Positions 12,666 to 25,097 of a stretch of 64,000 nt of DNA are shown piece by piece (the first letter of the stretch is position 1; every line of letters starts with the position of its first letter). A model generated the notes under the pieces. That model was not told where the DNA came from. It made no database searches and saw only the letters and a program-made list of their open reading frames with translations. The DNA comes from Diadema setosum (lineage: Eukaryota > Echinodermata > Echinoidea > Diadematoida > Diadematidae), in the NCBI GenBank assembly GCA_033980235.1, contig CM067075.1, positions 8,276,608-8,340,607 on the forward strand. The letters run 5' to 3'. Both the position numbers and the translations under genes were made by a program.

Positions 12666-14428
12666 TATAAACATATAAATATACATGTATGTGTGTATGT
12701 ATGTGGTGTTGGTATGCGTGAAAAGTTAACTTATATATTTGTATAATTATGTCAATTTGTCTTAACCTGAGATATATGAAATTTAAGCGGCTAACAAACA
12801 ATCCTCCAAATTATAGAAATATTATGTGTGTTTATTTCACATCTACAAACATACCATTTTTAGCAACGACCAGTAACACTGAAATATTTACGTTTCTCTA
12901 TGAAATTATGCCCACGACCTTTATACTGAAACACGTAACTTTTTCGTATTTCTCCTTCTCATTCTGAAGCATCAACAAAGTCATACTTTTAATCATCCTC
13001 ATCACCTCAATCTAAGTTATCATCTCTATTGTCTGCATATCAACTTTAGGCTGCCCACAATTTATGCACTAAATAAAAAAAATGACAACAATCGGCAAAA
13101 ACTAAATATGCACTCAAGGTACAATCATCACCAGATTGGCATTTTTGTCTGTGTGTGTATGGTGTGCATGTATGTGCGTTTGTGTGTTTATCTTATGTAT
13201 GGGTATCATGATCGGGACACGTTTCCTGCACCAATACAATTTGTTGCAGAGTTGTTGTTTTCTTCTGAAGTGTTGAGCAAATGCAAATAGCAAAAGTATA
13301 CTATACGACACATCTATGAAGGCTGGTTATGACGAACGGCATGGGATGTTTATGTGGTATTCAATTAAAAACTCAGCGAACAATCTTTCATTGCTATTTT
13401 TTATTTCAGTGGAGTCACGGTATGCGTTTAATTGAGCTTCCTTCAAAGCTCATTGGTTTTATATGTTTTCGCGGGTTTTCACCTTTCAAGATCATTCACA
13501 TATTACAAATAAATTATGGAAGAACAAATAATATCATCAATAGTGTCTTACAATTTTTGACCTGTCATTTGTGTGCATGATTTTATTGTACACCTTGAAT
13601 ATGAAAGTGCATGACAAAACCAAGAAGAAGTCGCACGCCCTAGTTTTCTGTGAGAACTCAGGATAGGTGTCATGGGTCAACCTAGTCGAACTTGAGTTCT
13701 TCATATTTCAAAGTTTGGGATTATAGAATGAGAAATTGTGTTTTAGCACCTTTGCTAGAACATTTATCTTTTTGTTCTGTAGAATTGTGTGATTTAGGTC
13801 CATTTCTATTTCCTAAAAAAACTACACACACTCTTCACTTTCAACTGCAATAACTTTGGAAAGGATGATGCTACAGCTTTCAAAGTTCGTATTAGGCATG
13901 AATAGATTATACAGAGCATTCTTAATATCAATTTAATTTGATAATCCCTTAGTCTTTTTTGGTGATGTGTTTTCATCCTGTTTTCCCCATCTACTGCACG
14001 GAGCACGGTTTGGTAAGATTAAGCGCTTAAATTAAACCTTTTACACACTCTTCATTTTCAACTCTAATAACTTTTGAATAGATGATGCTCTTGCTTTGAT
14101 AATTTGCATTAGTCATGGATAGAAGGTGTTTAAATGCATGTTTAATTTTAGTCAAATCAAATGATCGATTTTGTTTTTTATTCAAAGCACAGCTCACTGA
14201 TTAAGCGCTTTATAATTAACAGTCTCTTTTCTCAGTATAACACACTTTTCCAGAGTTTGTGCTATCTTTCCAATGTTAAGATTGTCAATTTGAATTGAGT
14301 TCAACGCTATCTTAAAGCTTCAAACCTGCTCTTTCAGAATCTGTCCTTAACTAAGGATCTACGTCTGGTGACTTTTTGTTGGTTTTGTGATGCAGAGTCA
14401 CATATTAATGTCATGAATGTAAAAATAG

Positions 14429-14471
<43 letters not shown>

Positions 14472-14475
<4 letters not shown>

Positions 14476-14645
14476 AGTTGGCACCTTAGGGAGACATATT
14501 TGGGGGAAGTGTCTTCATTAGGGAGACAACTGGTCATTAAGGAGACAATTTTCGTGTCTCCATTGCGTAAATTGCCATTGAACATGTATTTTAAAATTTG
14601 CATATAAAACAAATGGAAATGTCTTCCAAATGACCCATCTAGGAG
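14472..14645. mobile_element. small MITE inside a TA tract
   Basis: Sequence absent from the paralogous TA tract at 50985-51025. Imperfect terminal inverse repeats (TCCCTAGTTGG at the left; the right end reads inversely CTCCTAGATGG). No coding potential. It appears to have inserted into block A after the duplication. Confidence 0.55.
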
Positions 14646-16130
14646 TATATATATATATGTATAATATGTATGTATAATTTATATCATATTATATATGTGT
14701 ATCCTTCTATATCCTATATATATATATCATATTGAATGGGTGTGTATGAGATTTAAGCTGCTGAAAAAGAAAAACAATTTCGACAAAAGTTAAGAAATTA
14801 CGTCAAGATTTCACTATCTTCATTATAAAGATACCTTTTTTCGACTAACGAGTGCAGGTGAATTGAACAAGACAAATTTTCCTTGTTTAAATGGTGATTG
14901 TCCTCATAGAAAAAAAAAAAATAGTCTTCATCAAATAAGAAGCTCCTTTCTAAGGTGCAAATTGCATTGTCATCAACTTTCGACTACTTGGCAGATGTAT
15001 TTATTCTTACATGTCCCATACGATAAATTTTTCGATGTGTTGAAATTCTTGTGAAAAAAAGAATGGAGGTGTCACGCAATGAAAAATTAGTTGTGTTCCA
15101 GCGTTTTGTTTTACTTTATAAGATAATAAGTCACGCTGGATCTAATACAGAAATTATTGTGCATGCTTGACCGCACTTTGATTCCCACAGTAAGGCCAGG
15201 CTGGTTAGCATTCTTAGCTGTGTGGTTAAATTCTATTCATGAAGTGATATAACATCTGCTCTCTCTGAAATATTAAAGCTTAAAACAATCCTTCTCTGGA
15301 AAAAGCAAACAAACCATTTCTCTGCCCTTACACTGAACTATTACGAATTTCATAATATGTTCGTATTTTTTCTTCTCTAACAAGCTAATCATAGAAAGAT
15401 AAATTTCAACATGTGTGGTTTTGCTGTTAATTTTCATTTAAAAGGATCGTGTAGTAATGGTTGAGATGAGGATTGAGCTTTCATTTTTTTGTGAGATACC
15501 CAAAAAAAAAAAACAGTTTTGAGATAGTATGAAACATACTCTTCTAAGAGGACGTCAAAGTTTATTGATGGAAATTGGTTTTGAAATGGCTAAAACATCC
15601 AAAAACAAAGTAAAACAAAAACGATCGTAATAAAAGATGGCTCCCTCCTTTTGTTGGGATCTTTCTTTTTGGATATCTCAGCCATTTCCAAGCCAATTTT
15701 CATCAAATAAACGTTGAATTTCTCTTGAAAGTACATGCTCTTTCCTATTTTATCAGAGGTTTCTCACCATCTCGCCGAAAAATGACAGAAACCTGAAGTG
15801 AGGTCTCAACCAAAACTATACGAACCCTTTAAAGTATGCTTCTGTGCTCAACGTCTTCAGCTGTCTTAAGTCATCAACACTATCAAATAATGCACAAAGA
15901 GACATTAAAAGATTATTAAAATACAATCAGTGTGTATATCATCCATTCGAGCATGGATCAAGGCTTGAATTGTAATGTAAGTATATTCCAGGTTACATCT
16001 TCTGTTGCCTAGATGAGATACCTTGACCAGTTCATGGTAGAGTTCATAGTAATGGTAAGCTACTCCATTTGGTTGGTGTCTTGCCAAGTCATGTGAGGCG
16101 TGTCGCCTTTTGCTCTGTTATGTCGCGGGG

Positions 16131-16140
16131 ATAATAAAAA
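16131..16140 (+). promoter_or_regulatory. TATA-like box of gene 1
   Basis: ATAATAAAAA lies about 53-62 nt upstream of the start codon, in a segment well conserved with gene 2, where the same place reads CTAAAAAG (52448-52455). A cap site in CATCATTAAACATCACTC would give a short 5' leader. Position and composition fit a core promoter; no experimental support. Confidence 0.45.
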
Positions 16141-16192
16141 GCTTGGGAAATCATCATTAAACATCACTCATCGAATGACATTTGAAGTAGCC

Positions 16193-16259
16193 ATGAATGC
16201 CGTGTACTGTCTGATTTTCATCGCCCTGGCAGGTTATGCCTCTGCCGCATCGGAACATG
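16193..16259 (+). CDS. gene 1 exon 1: signal peptide
   Basis: ATG in the context GTAGCCATGA opens MNAVYCLIFIALAGYASA followed by ASEH. It has a hydrophobic core and an AxA-type cleavage site, so the product enters the secretory pathway. The exon ends CATG before the donor GTACGT, in phase 1. The start is chosen because it is the first ATG after the TATA-like box and is conserved in gene 2. Confidence 0.8.
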
Positions 16260-16399
16260 GTACGTAATATTGTAATACGAGGTGGGCAATATCTTCCTTT
16301 ACTATCGCTGATAATTGTATTTCACAATGAATCAGTTCATTTGTTTTTGTTTTTTACTTGTCTTCCTTTCCCTCCTTTTAAGCGTATCTTATAATTGTG

Positions 16400-17695
16400 C
16401 ATACAATCTCAAGTGGTCCAGCCGTAGAAAGGCAAATGGCCTCTGCGGGGTCCTCCATTTTCTTTCTTAGAATTTCCTTTTTTATATCTTTTTTTTTCTC
16501 TCTTGTGTGCTTGATTTTCTTGTACATGTACTGTTACCAAATGTAATGTTATTATCTTCGTATGTTCTTTGTTACATGTATTTTAATGAGAATTTGAAAA
16601 TAAATGAAATAAAAAAAATGATACTAAAGTATGAATCAAGAGAGGATGGTTTATATTTTGGGAAATATGCTTCATCGCGCATCAAAGCTGTTCTTCACAA
16701 AATTACATTTTAGATATTTAGATGTTTGATTATTTGTTAAATAGAAAGATACAACTGTATCAATCGAACTTTCGAACTTTGATTCATCGATCAAAAAAGA
16801 AAGGAAAAGTCTTTAAACATACAACTACGACAAAAATAGCAGATTTTATATTCAGTCTCATTTTATTTACAAATTTCACATCTTTCACAATGTCAAACTA
16901 TAGATATCAATCAATTCCAGAGTCACTTGCTCTTATATATCTTAATTGTAATCAAGTTTACTCTTAACTTGACCAATGAAATAATTTGAAGCAATTTTGT
17001 TGACATTGTATCACTTAGTCAGCACATGATGACTTCCACTCAATGTAAGGATTAAAAAAAAAAATGACTCCTGTTGCATCTGTGGCGAAGTGCTGTGTTT
17101 GATATTTTTGTCAATCGAAATTCACATTTATCTTTTCAGAGGCGTTCCTCTTTTTAAAAGACTGCGCATAGAGAACTATTGATTTTTTTTTTTAGAAGTA
17201 CTGCGTAGGATTCAAATTTGATGCTGGATTTTCCGATGTTCAATGAATTGTACCATATGAGGAGAGTGGAATTTGGCGTACAACTATAAACTATGTACCT
17301 ACTGAGCAAAGGGAAGGTGAAATGGTTATGAACGCATTCCTTACTTCTTTGTTCAATATGTCTACAGTGACCGCATATGGCAGAAGAACCCTTAAAAGAG
17401 AAGAGTTTACGTATATAACTTTAAAAAAATCAGGAGGCTTGGACCATTAAAAAAAAACAATGAAAATAAGAGGAGATGAGGCAGGTACTGTAAATGTGCA
17501 GCTTCAAATTATCAATGTTTGACTTTGATGATTCTGACATAGGATGCCCTGATGCAAATGTTGAAGGAATGCTGTTAAGTAAGGCACAGTTTAGTCATTT
17601 TTAGCATACGAATGAAGAGTTCATCAGTTTGAAGGTAATAACAATGGACAACAAACTTAAATAGTTAAATGTATCTTTATTTTATCCAGTTGGGG
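16400..17695. mobile_element. segment present only in gene 1 intron 1, with a LINE 3' tail
   Basis: Gene 2 lacks this segment (junction near 52735-52755). Its first part (to about 16620) resembles the 3' end of a non-LTR retrotransposon: GGGTCCTCCATTTTC, then ...AATAAATGAAATAAAA. The remainder is AT-rich with no recognised feature. Whether this is insertion in gene 1 or deletion in gene 2 is not settled. Confidence 0.45.
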
Positions 17696-18509
17696 AATGT
17701 TGAATGTACTAACCTGTCTTTGAGGCTTCGCACATTAAAGGAGCCAGCTCAAACTTCTTTGCCTCTGGGAAAACATAGCAGCATTTTGGATGAGTAAATG
17801 TGAAGGCTCAAAATAGTATAAGTGTAATATCTCGGGAACACTATGAAAGAACTCCTTGTTTAGACATGAAGGTTGAGGTTGGGCAAAGGGTAATTACGAC
17901 GTTTTATGTACTGATTCGTTTAGAAATTTTGCATATCTTCGTATAAATCGAAAAGCAGGCCTAAGTTCGAAATACTTAATAGTTGCAATATAGAGAGTCT
18001 TGGAAAATACCATGTTGTGGTGTGTTCACGTGCAAAAGTATGGGGCTAAGATTGGAGTCATGTAGTTAGAAGCACGTTAGTCAAACTTTATTGCATAATG
18101 TACTTACGTCTTCTTTTTTTTTTGCATCGAAAAGTATTTTCAGCTATTTTAATGTTCCTTTTATTTCGTGCCATCTCACTTCAGGAAAAATTGATAGACT
18201 ACTTAATTTCAGGAATGAGCAAGGGTTGATTCTTCCTATTTTCCCATCATTGTTAGACGGTTGTTTTTCTCTTTCTTTCTTTATGTCTGTCTCTCTCTTT
18301 CTTCAATTTAGTTGCGAAATTGCATTTCTGCCATGCATGTCTTTCCTACTTGTTTGCATGAAATGGCTAACACCCTGAAAGTTTAAGAAAGATAGAATGG
18401 TGATAATGGTTAACAAACAATTATGTTTGTTTCTTTTTTTATACGTTGATAACATTGCTACGAGTTTTTTCGTGTATATCTCTCATGATTTTCTCTTATT
18501 CCTTTGAAG

Positions 18510-18554
18510 ATCTGGACTCTTCAAATCAGTTAAAACGTTCCTTTAGATTATCAG
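18510..18554 (+). CDS. gene 1 exon: DLDSSNQLKRSFRLSG cassette
   Basis: 45 nt between a TTTGAAG acceptor and the donor GTATTT, phase 1-1. It encodes 14 whole codons plus split codons at both ends. Contains a dibasic LKR followed by SFRLSG, a possible processing site with a short basic product. The gene 2 copy at 53664 is identical. Confidence 0.6.
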
Positions 18555-19810
18555 GTATTTCGCTTTCCATTATTTCCTTTTATACCTTTATAAAGCAATC
18601 GACAAACTTGCACATTTCGCAAATGAAAATGTTGCAATTTTTTTCAGTTCCCTTTATTTGTTAGCATTTTTTCTTTCATTCTGTCTTTCCTTATCCAAGA
18701 AGCATTCTTAGCCAAGAAAGATTTTTCCCTTCTTAATGACGAAACCCAAGAAAGTGGTTATCAAAACGAGAATTGGATATTCAATGGCAATATATTCAAC
18801 AAAAAGCCGCACGCCGTGATTTTAATTTAGGATTCAATGTAGGTGAAACGGGTTAACCTAGTCAATCTTAAGAGGTTTTTATATTTTCTGAAAGAGCAAT
18901 CCTTCTTCTCCAAAATTTTAAAAGTAAGGATCTAAAGACGAATTGTAAACTGTCTTTTTAGTAGTTTTCTTTTTTTCTAGGACACCCTCTTTGTGAAATA
19001 TAGTGATTAGATATGTCGCATGAGAGGTCCCTTTTTGATTCATGAAAATCCTTTACACGCTCTTCACTTTCTACTTTGATACTTTTGAAAGGATGGTGGT
19101 AAGACTTTGAAAGTTGGTATTAGTCATGCGTAGAATATGTAAATAATTATAGAACATGCTGCAATTTCAGCTTAAAGTCATAATCCCTTCATTGTTTTTG
19201 CTAAACTGGCTTACATCTTTTTTTCTTTTTTTTTTTTGGGGGGGGGGGGTCCCATTCATTGGACAGCTAGCACGACTTGGTAAAGATTAAACGCTTGAAT
19301 CAACCCTATAATCTAAAGCCTCTTTGTCAGTACAAAATTTTCCAGATTGTAGGTTTCTTTAAACATTACATAAGTTAACATAGACGAACTATATAGTTAT
19401 AAGAATCTCCTCTTATAATAACTACAAATCCGGAACAAGCGAGTTTCTGTTGGTTTTCTGCTGTAGGTCACATAATGTTTGTTTGTGTGTGTATGTGTGT
19501 GTCTCTCTCACTCTATCTATCTATCTATCTCGCTATCTTTATTTCTTCCTTTATCTAAGACAGCCAGGGAACTTAGCTCTTGGCCTCCACAAATTTCTTA
19601 CTTGTTTTTAAATGACTGAACCTTAGAAAATGATAATCAAAAGGAGCATTACGTATTTAATGACAATATATTAAAACATGAGACAATGATAATGATGGTA
19701 AATAAACACAACTTATGTTTGTTTCTTTATTTCTTCATTTTTACGTTGATTATATCATAAATAATATTTCCTTAATCTTTGAAAATAGATTTGTTTTTCT
19801 TCATTTTCAG

Positions 19811-19861
19811 CTGACGAACCGGATTCCTCAAAGCCGTTGCCACGAAAACTCGGAACGTCAG
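19811..19861 (+). CDS. gene 1 exon: ADEPDSSKPLPRKLGTS cassette
   Basis: 51 nt with a strong acceptor (TTCATTTTCAG) and donor GTATTTCGC, phase 1-1. Acidic first half and basic PLPRKLG end. The donor-side intron start (GTATTTCGCTTTCC) is shared with the exon at 18510, suggesting that the two cassettes are old duplicates. The gene 2 copy differs by T to A in LGTSG/LGASG. Confidence 0.7.
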
Positions 19862-19974
19862 GTATTTCGCTTTCCACTAGTTCTTTAATACCTCAAAATT
19901 AATCAACTGGCTTGTACACGCCACAAATTTCTTATTCCCCGTCATTTAGAATAGGGCTCTCTCCCCCCCTCCTC

Positions 19975-19996
19975 TCTCTCTCTCTCTTTCTCTTTC

Positions 19997-20059
<63 letters not shown>

Positions 20060-20060
20060 A
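19975..20060 (+). repeat. pyrimidine microsatellites (CT, CTAT, TTTC)
   Basis: Compound CT/CTAT/CTTT tract in the intron after exon 19811. The paralogous tract at 55112-55215 differs in unit numbers and has a long C run. Confidence 0.9.
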
Positions 20061-20456
20061 TCTATCTTTTTCTTTGTCCATGACAGCCGGGAAAGAAAAT
20101 TTTCGGCCACGTATGATTTCTCCCTGTTCTCATAACATAATACTGAACGTCAAAACATGATAAATGAAAAAAAAATCATATTTAACGATAGTGTATTGAG
20201 AAATAATATCTGCTGCTGTTTTGTGTTGTTGTTTTGTGTCTTTGAAGTTCATTGTATCATAACAAGCATTTTTTTCATGCCTTCATCGAATATTTGTGTA
20301 CCGCACTCGTCAAACATATATTCTGAAATTCAGCTATTTTACTTTACATAAGTAATTGAATACCTCATTATCAATCAACAGACTTGTACATGCCACAAAT
20401 AAGAATGATACGATTTCTTCTTATTCCTATCATTCAAAAGTTCTCTCTCTCTCTCT

Positions 20457-20504
<48 letters not shown>

Positions 20505-21287
20505 AAGAGCCGAGAAAATTAATTCTTGGCCAGGTAAGATTTATCCCGTGTTCTGAAACATACATTTTGACCTTTTTTTAACGTGTGTGGGCAAATGCAT
20601 GTGCATATGTATATACTAATATTGTGAGTTTTTTTTTTTTTTTTACCATTTTTCTGTTAGATACACACGGCTCAATAAATAATGCCTTCAGGGTGAACAT
20701 GGTACTAGATTAGCCTGAATTTTCATTATGTTTTTAAGTGATCCATATAATTCAAGCCTTGCTTTTTAGTGGACCACTATTTCCAATACTTATACTTTAG
20801 TGTTAACCTGGCAAGCATGCACATAATAATGTTCTTAGTTATTCCACTGAAGTGTTCATATCATCTTATTATAAACGATACACATTGCGTTAGGTATCTT
20901 CTTTTTTTCTACAATTGATAAAACAATATGTCTCATGCATACTTTATATATTCTGTTTCACTTTTTTTTTTTTTGGGGGGGGGAATCAATCAAATCAAAT
21001 TGAAACCCACCCCAACCCCCCCCCCCCAAAAAAAAGAAAAAACTTCACATAAGGCAAAGGAAAAAACCGAAGATCATGTTTAACCTCCAACCTTTAAAAA
21101 AAAAAAATCTTTTAATCTTTCTATGCAAAAAGAAAATAGGCCTACTTCCATTTTTTCAATGTCTTTGTTTGATGATCGCTGGTGTATGACTTCATTTGAC
21201 AATACACAAATGTCATGAGTATGAAAGAGAAATGATTTTTAAGAGCAAAAGACAAAGTACAATTGTAATTTAGTACAAATTCTGCTA

Positions 21288-21698
21288 GTGTCAGTGTCAT
21301 TGCCACTGCCATGGACAAGTTTGAGCGACACCGAGCCTACATCTCCGGGATTGATTGGTTCTCCCAGGGAGGTGGAAGAAAGACTCCACCTCCCTGGTTC
21401 TCCTCTATCAAATTTTCCATTTGAGAATTCAGCAAATATATCACCGAGAGTCTACTTCCAATCTAGCCGACCAGACGCCGGGCAAAGCACGTCGTGTACA
21501 GGATGTGTATCTGTAGGTACTTCCTATCCAGTACACACAGTGCGAGCAAACCATGGCTTCATGACTTTCTTTGACGTTCTTTTCAACGCACAAACAAACA
21601 CCACTGTGTTTTTGACAAAGTTAAAATGGAATAAATCCAAAATAATTTCAATAAATTTCCACCTTGTTATCGCGTATCGAAGAACCGGTCGTATTTGA
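21288..21698 (+). other. open frame of unknown status in an intron
   Basis: A 136-codon frame starting MSVSLPLPWTSLSD, more GC-rich than its surroundings and conserved at 56442-56813. Gene 1 carries a 39-nt, in-frame hairpin insertion (13-bp arms at 21364-21376 and 21385-21397) that gene 2 lacks. No family recognised, no signal peptide, no clear splice sites. It may be a fragment of a mobile element. Confidence 0.2.
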
Positions 21699-21865
21699 AC
21701 AAAAACAAATACAGCAGCTCAGCTCAGATCAGATAGTGCTAGGAAAGCATGCAGTTGAAATATAAACATGCATGCAGTTGAAATATAAAAATGCATGCAG
21801 AAGATTTTTAACTCAGAGCGCGCAGCTCGCTGCAGCAGTGCAGGAATCCTGTACTACATTGTATG

Positions 21866-23530
21866 ACTCCAACTCGGTTCCCACTTGGCCGAGTTGGAGT
21901 CTCGAGTTGTGCCGAGCTGCGCGAGCTTGAACTCGCGTCAACCCGCATGAACTCGCGTGAAATTTGTCAATTTAATGAGCTGCGCATGAGTGATCTACGA
22001 GGCAACATCGAGTTTACTACGATAGCTGTACGAGTGATCCGAGCAAGATACGAGTCACACCGATCTTGGTGTGAGTTGTGACGACCTGTGTACGACGAGC
22101 TTTCATCGAGTTATAAAGTTCGCGCAGTCCTTGCTGTTCGGTTTGGCCTTCAGTGGGGTCTTTTCTCCCATTTTCTTCAACTGGGACCTGGTCTTGTGGG
22201 TCTTGTTTAGAAGCTTCACTGTAAAAACATCGGTGTTAGATTTAATACCACTGGTGTTAAATCTAACACCGATCAAACTTCAATAAAGGACCACACCCAC
22301 AGGTGTTAAAAATGCACTGTGATGGTGTTGAAAAGTATTCACCTGACACTTCGTGGTGTTAATTTGACACTGTACCTGGTGTTATTTTGACACTGTACTG
22401 GTGTTAATTCAAAAATGACACCACATGGTGTTGATTTGATATTTGCTGGTGTTAATATCAATGGTTTAACGCCCGTCCAGCTTCAATAAAGAACCACACC
22501 AGCTGGTGTTACTTTGGTGTAAATTTATTTTCACATTTTTTCAAAAATTTAGTATTTTAATGTAAAATTCTTGATCGTCTTGTTTAAATAATAAATCAAC
22601 AAGAAGTGCAGTTACTAAGAAACTCTTAAAAAAACAGTTTAAAATTTGGAAATGACACCCGTAGGTGTTAATTTAACACCATAAATGAGCACCGAAAATT
22701 TAACACCAGCTCGGTGTTCACTATTTAACACCGGACTTTTTGCAGTGTTGGTCTTCTGACTGCCTCTGTAGTTCATCACGGATGATTTCTTCTGTTTCTA
22801 CTGTTTCTTCCTGCTTTTCTACCTCTACTTCTACCATTGCTTGATTGATCTCCATTTCCTTCTCCGGGTTTTTCTAGGATTTCTTGAGCCGAGGCAGGTT
22901 TTTGTCTTAATTTTTACATAGTTCTAGAAATGTAATGTCAATGACCTATTTGTGCACGTGCCCGTGCGTTTAGGGTTGAATGAATGTCTTCTGTCTTGAA
23001 AACGCTGGGAATATGTGAATAATTCCATATTAATAGGTCAGTGCAATGCACTCTGAATAAAAAAAATTACAAAACTCGTAAGTCGCAGAGCTCGATCTTA
23101 ACTCTTAGCTCGAGGGCAATTAGTAGAGTCGAAGTGCTCGTATCGCACTCTGAAAAACTCGAGTAGAACTCGCGTACATACTTGAAGGTGGCGAATTACG
23201 AAGAGTTCTTCGCGAGCTTCGTACGAGTATTGAGAGTTTGTTACGAGTAGTACGAGTATATTACAAGTTTAAACGAGTTCAGCACGAGTTACTTCCAGTT
23301 AGGGAAATTTTTTGAACATGTTCAAAATTTTGGAAGCACTCGCGAGTTCACGGGGAGTTTTGGAGATTCACTAGGCAATGCTAGGAGTTACGGCAAGTCG
23401 TGCTGACGTGTCGCTAGTTATCCCGAGTTACATGAAGAGCTTTACGCGAGTTATCGCGAGTGCCCCTTTGAGGTAACTCGCCACAACTCGCCAAAGCTCG
23501 GCACTGTAACTCGGCTAAGTGGGAACCCTG
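21866..23530. mobile_element. 1.7 kb TIR element rich in CGAGTT motifs
   Basis: Left end ACTCGGTTCCCACTTGGCCG and right end its near inverse (CGGCTAAGTGGGAACC). Subterminal regions are packed with ACTCG/CGAGT words in both orientations, as expected of transposase-binding repeats. No transposase frame. Present in both genes (56977-58640) with few differences, so it inserted before the duplication. Confidence 0.7.
22218..22747. mobile_element. nested MITE with GGTGTTAAAT repeats
   Basis: Ends CACTGTAAAAACATCGGTGT and the inverse of CACTGCAAAAAGTCCGGTG. The interior is many copies of GGTGTTA and TAACACC. It lies inside the larger CGAGTT element, so insertion was sequential. Conserved in gene 2 at 57327-57857. 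Confidence 0.75.
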
Positions 23531-23817
23531 CTTTACTTCAAGCAAATATAGACTAGTGAACTGCATGAATGAGGACGCGTTACTGCTTCCTCATTCAGCA
23601 TTATTTTAAGGTGTTCCTTTCTCTTGCTTTTTCTATTATATCTGCCGTAGAACTGCATTCCTGGCCATATGCACGTACGTTATTTTTTCTGCCCCCTATT
23701 ATGCAAGGACTAACAGGCAGAAAATCTCATAAGGATATTGGAAATGCAAGTTCGTACATTGGTTATATTGCTACATGTATTTCCTTTCATCTTTTGAACT
23801 GTATACTCTCATTTTAG

Positions 23818-23874
23818 TTGCCGAACAGGACTTGTCAGAGCGGGGACAGGGCGATGTCTACGACAGAAGCTTGG
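23818..23874 (+). CDS. gene 1 exon: acidic spacer VAEQ, copy a
   Basis: 57 nt, phase 1-1, acceptor CTCTCATTTTAG and donor GTATGCC. Reads VAEQDLSERGQGDVYDRSLG. Net acidic with isolated Arg residues, so it could be a propeptide spacer. The first member of the three-exon module VAEQ-AVGV-AAGL. Confidence 0.75.
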
Positions 23875-23886
23875 GTATGCCACTCT

Positions 23887-23961
23887 TTTTCTCATTGTTC
23901 TTCTTCTTCTTCTTCTTCTTCTTCTTCTTCGTCTTTGTGTGTGCATGTGTGTGTGTGTGTG
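23887..23961 (+). repeat. (TTC)n then (GT)n just after a splice donor
   Basis: A TTC tract begins about a dozen nucleotides downstream of the 23818 exon donor and is followed by GT repeats. The same arrangement follows every VAEQ exon (26731, 29298, 33899, 59009, 62239), differing only in length. Confidence 0.9.
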
Positions 23962-24663
23962 TATGTATGTCAATCACTTACCGTTATACTGCAAATACAC
24001 GTAGAATCGCCAGACTATAGATACTTCCATTGACAAAGACGCGTCAATTCTCTCTCATTTTGCATCATTTTAGGACGTGTTCTTATTTCTCAAAAACGTG
24101 TACTCAGTTGATAAACTTATATTAGCCGCATCCACATTAAAAAAAAAAAATCACTGTGTTTATTTTTTATTCATTTGTTTATTAATGCAAACGTTTTCAC
24201 AGGGACAGAAATAGCTGGATAACGATCGCGGTCCAATGTCGAGATTTTTTGGAAGCATTCACACGGGCAGATTAATATCCCGGTAATTTCTTTTTGCGGA
24301 TCACAGTGGTGTTGTGCGCACAACGTTTGTTGTTGTTGTTGTTGTTGTTGTTTTTGTTTTTGTTGTTTTTGTGCGCAAATTGTGATGTGTGCTTTGAACA
24401 AAGGGATATAAAATCTCGACAATATTATTCTTGTCAAGGGTTAGTGCTTAGACGACCACCGCGGAAGCATTATGGTGGTAATTCAGAAATGAACGAAGTT
24501 TTTTTCTTGGGGAGGGGGGATTTGCATCGCAATGCTGATCGCGGTAACTGGTGTCACTTTTGTGGCCACACGAACAAAATCTCGAGATTTGTATCTCGCT
24601 AATTCGCGCATGTGTGTATCCCACTAACATGATTGGGAATCATTCTACTATTTCTATAACCTG

Positions 24664-24730
24664 ATTTTGTTGTTGCTGTTGTTGTGTTGTTTTGTTGTTA
24701 TTATTGTTGTTGTTGTTGTTGTTGTTGTTT
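24664..24730 (+). repeat. (GTT)n tract next to the AVGV acceptor
   Basis: TTG/GTT repeats end about ten nucleotides before the TTTTGACATTTCAG acceptor of exon 24742. Equivalent tracts precede the intact AVGV exons of gene 2 (59786-59858 and 63009-63078). Confidence 0.9.
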
Positions 24731-24741
24731 TGACATTTCAG

Positions 24742-24846
24742 CTGTCGGCGTGAGATCGCCAATGCACAGCGGTCACAGAATGAAAGACATTTCACTTTTT
24801 TCAGTATTTGCTCGTGCGGTTCGAAATGAACCGCTTAACGCTAAAG
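24742..24846 (+). CDS. gene 1 exon: AVGV cassette (intact)
   Basis: 105 nt, phase 1-1, acceptor TTTTGACATTTCAG and donor GTAATA. Starts AVGVRSPMHSGHRMK and continues DISLFSVFARAVR, then NEPLNAKG. The middle is an amphipathic, cationic stretch that could form a helix. It is the only intact AVGV exon in gene 1; three decayed relatives follow. Confidence 0.75.
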
Positions 24847-25097
24847 GTAATACTCAATGAGAATGCTTTGATAATTCTTGAATTTCGGGGGGGGGGGGTA
24901 TTATGTCTCCCTTGTTGTATATCTAATGGCAGACTGCATTTTGTGTACATCGGTATTACGTTTTTCTTCCTTGCTTTAACAGTTGTAACGATTAACACGT
25001 GTCATGTTAGTCTGATGAGTATGCAATCTAATAGTTTCAATATATATCGAGAGCATTATTGTAAGGATTCTTATTTGATGATCTAAATACTTTTTGA

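Larger units (their letters stand above)
381..16100. repeat. intergenic block A, first copy of the ~36 kb tandem duplication
   Basis: Collinear with 37350-52440. Matching anchors include 390/37368, 2240/39160, 8065/44782, 8573/46176, 9480/47020, 12300/48720, 13108/49606 and 15440/51787. Block A uniquely contains 4240-8065 apart from about 90 bp (the Ig-receptor relic and its transposons), a 1.24 kb TIR element at 10311-11553 and a small element in a TA tract at 14472-14645. Apart from the features listed separately I see no gene in it, only AT-rich DNA, microsatellites and mobile-element remains. Confidence 0.8.

Noticed and set aside
20661..20700. Possible exon after CTGTTAG (ACACGGCTCAATAAATAATG), same in gene 2
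   Set aside because: The available donors give phase 0, unlike all other exons, and a stop follows closely.
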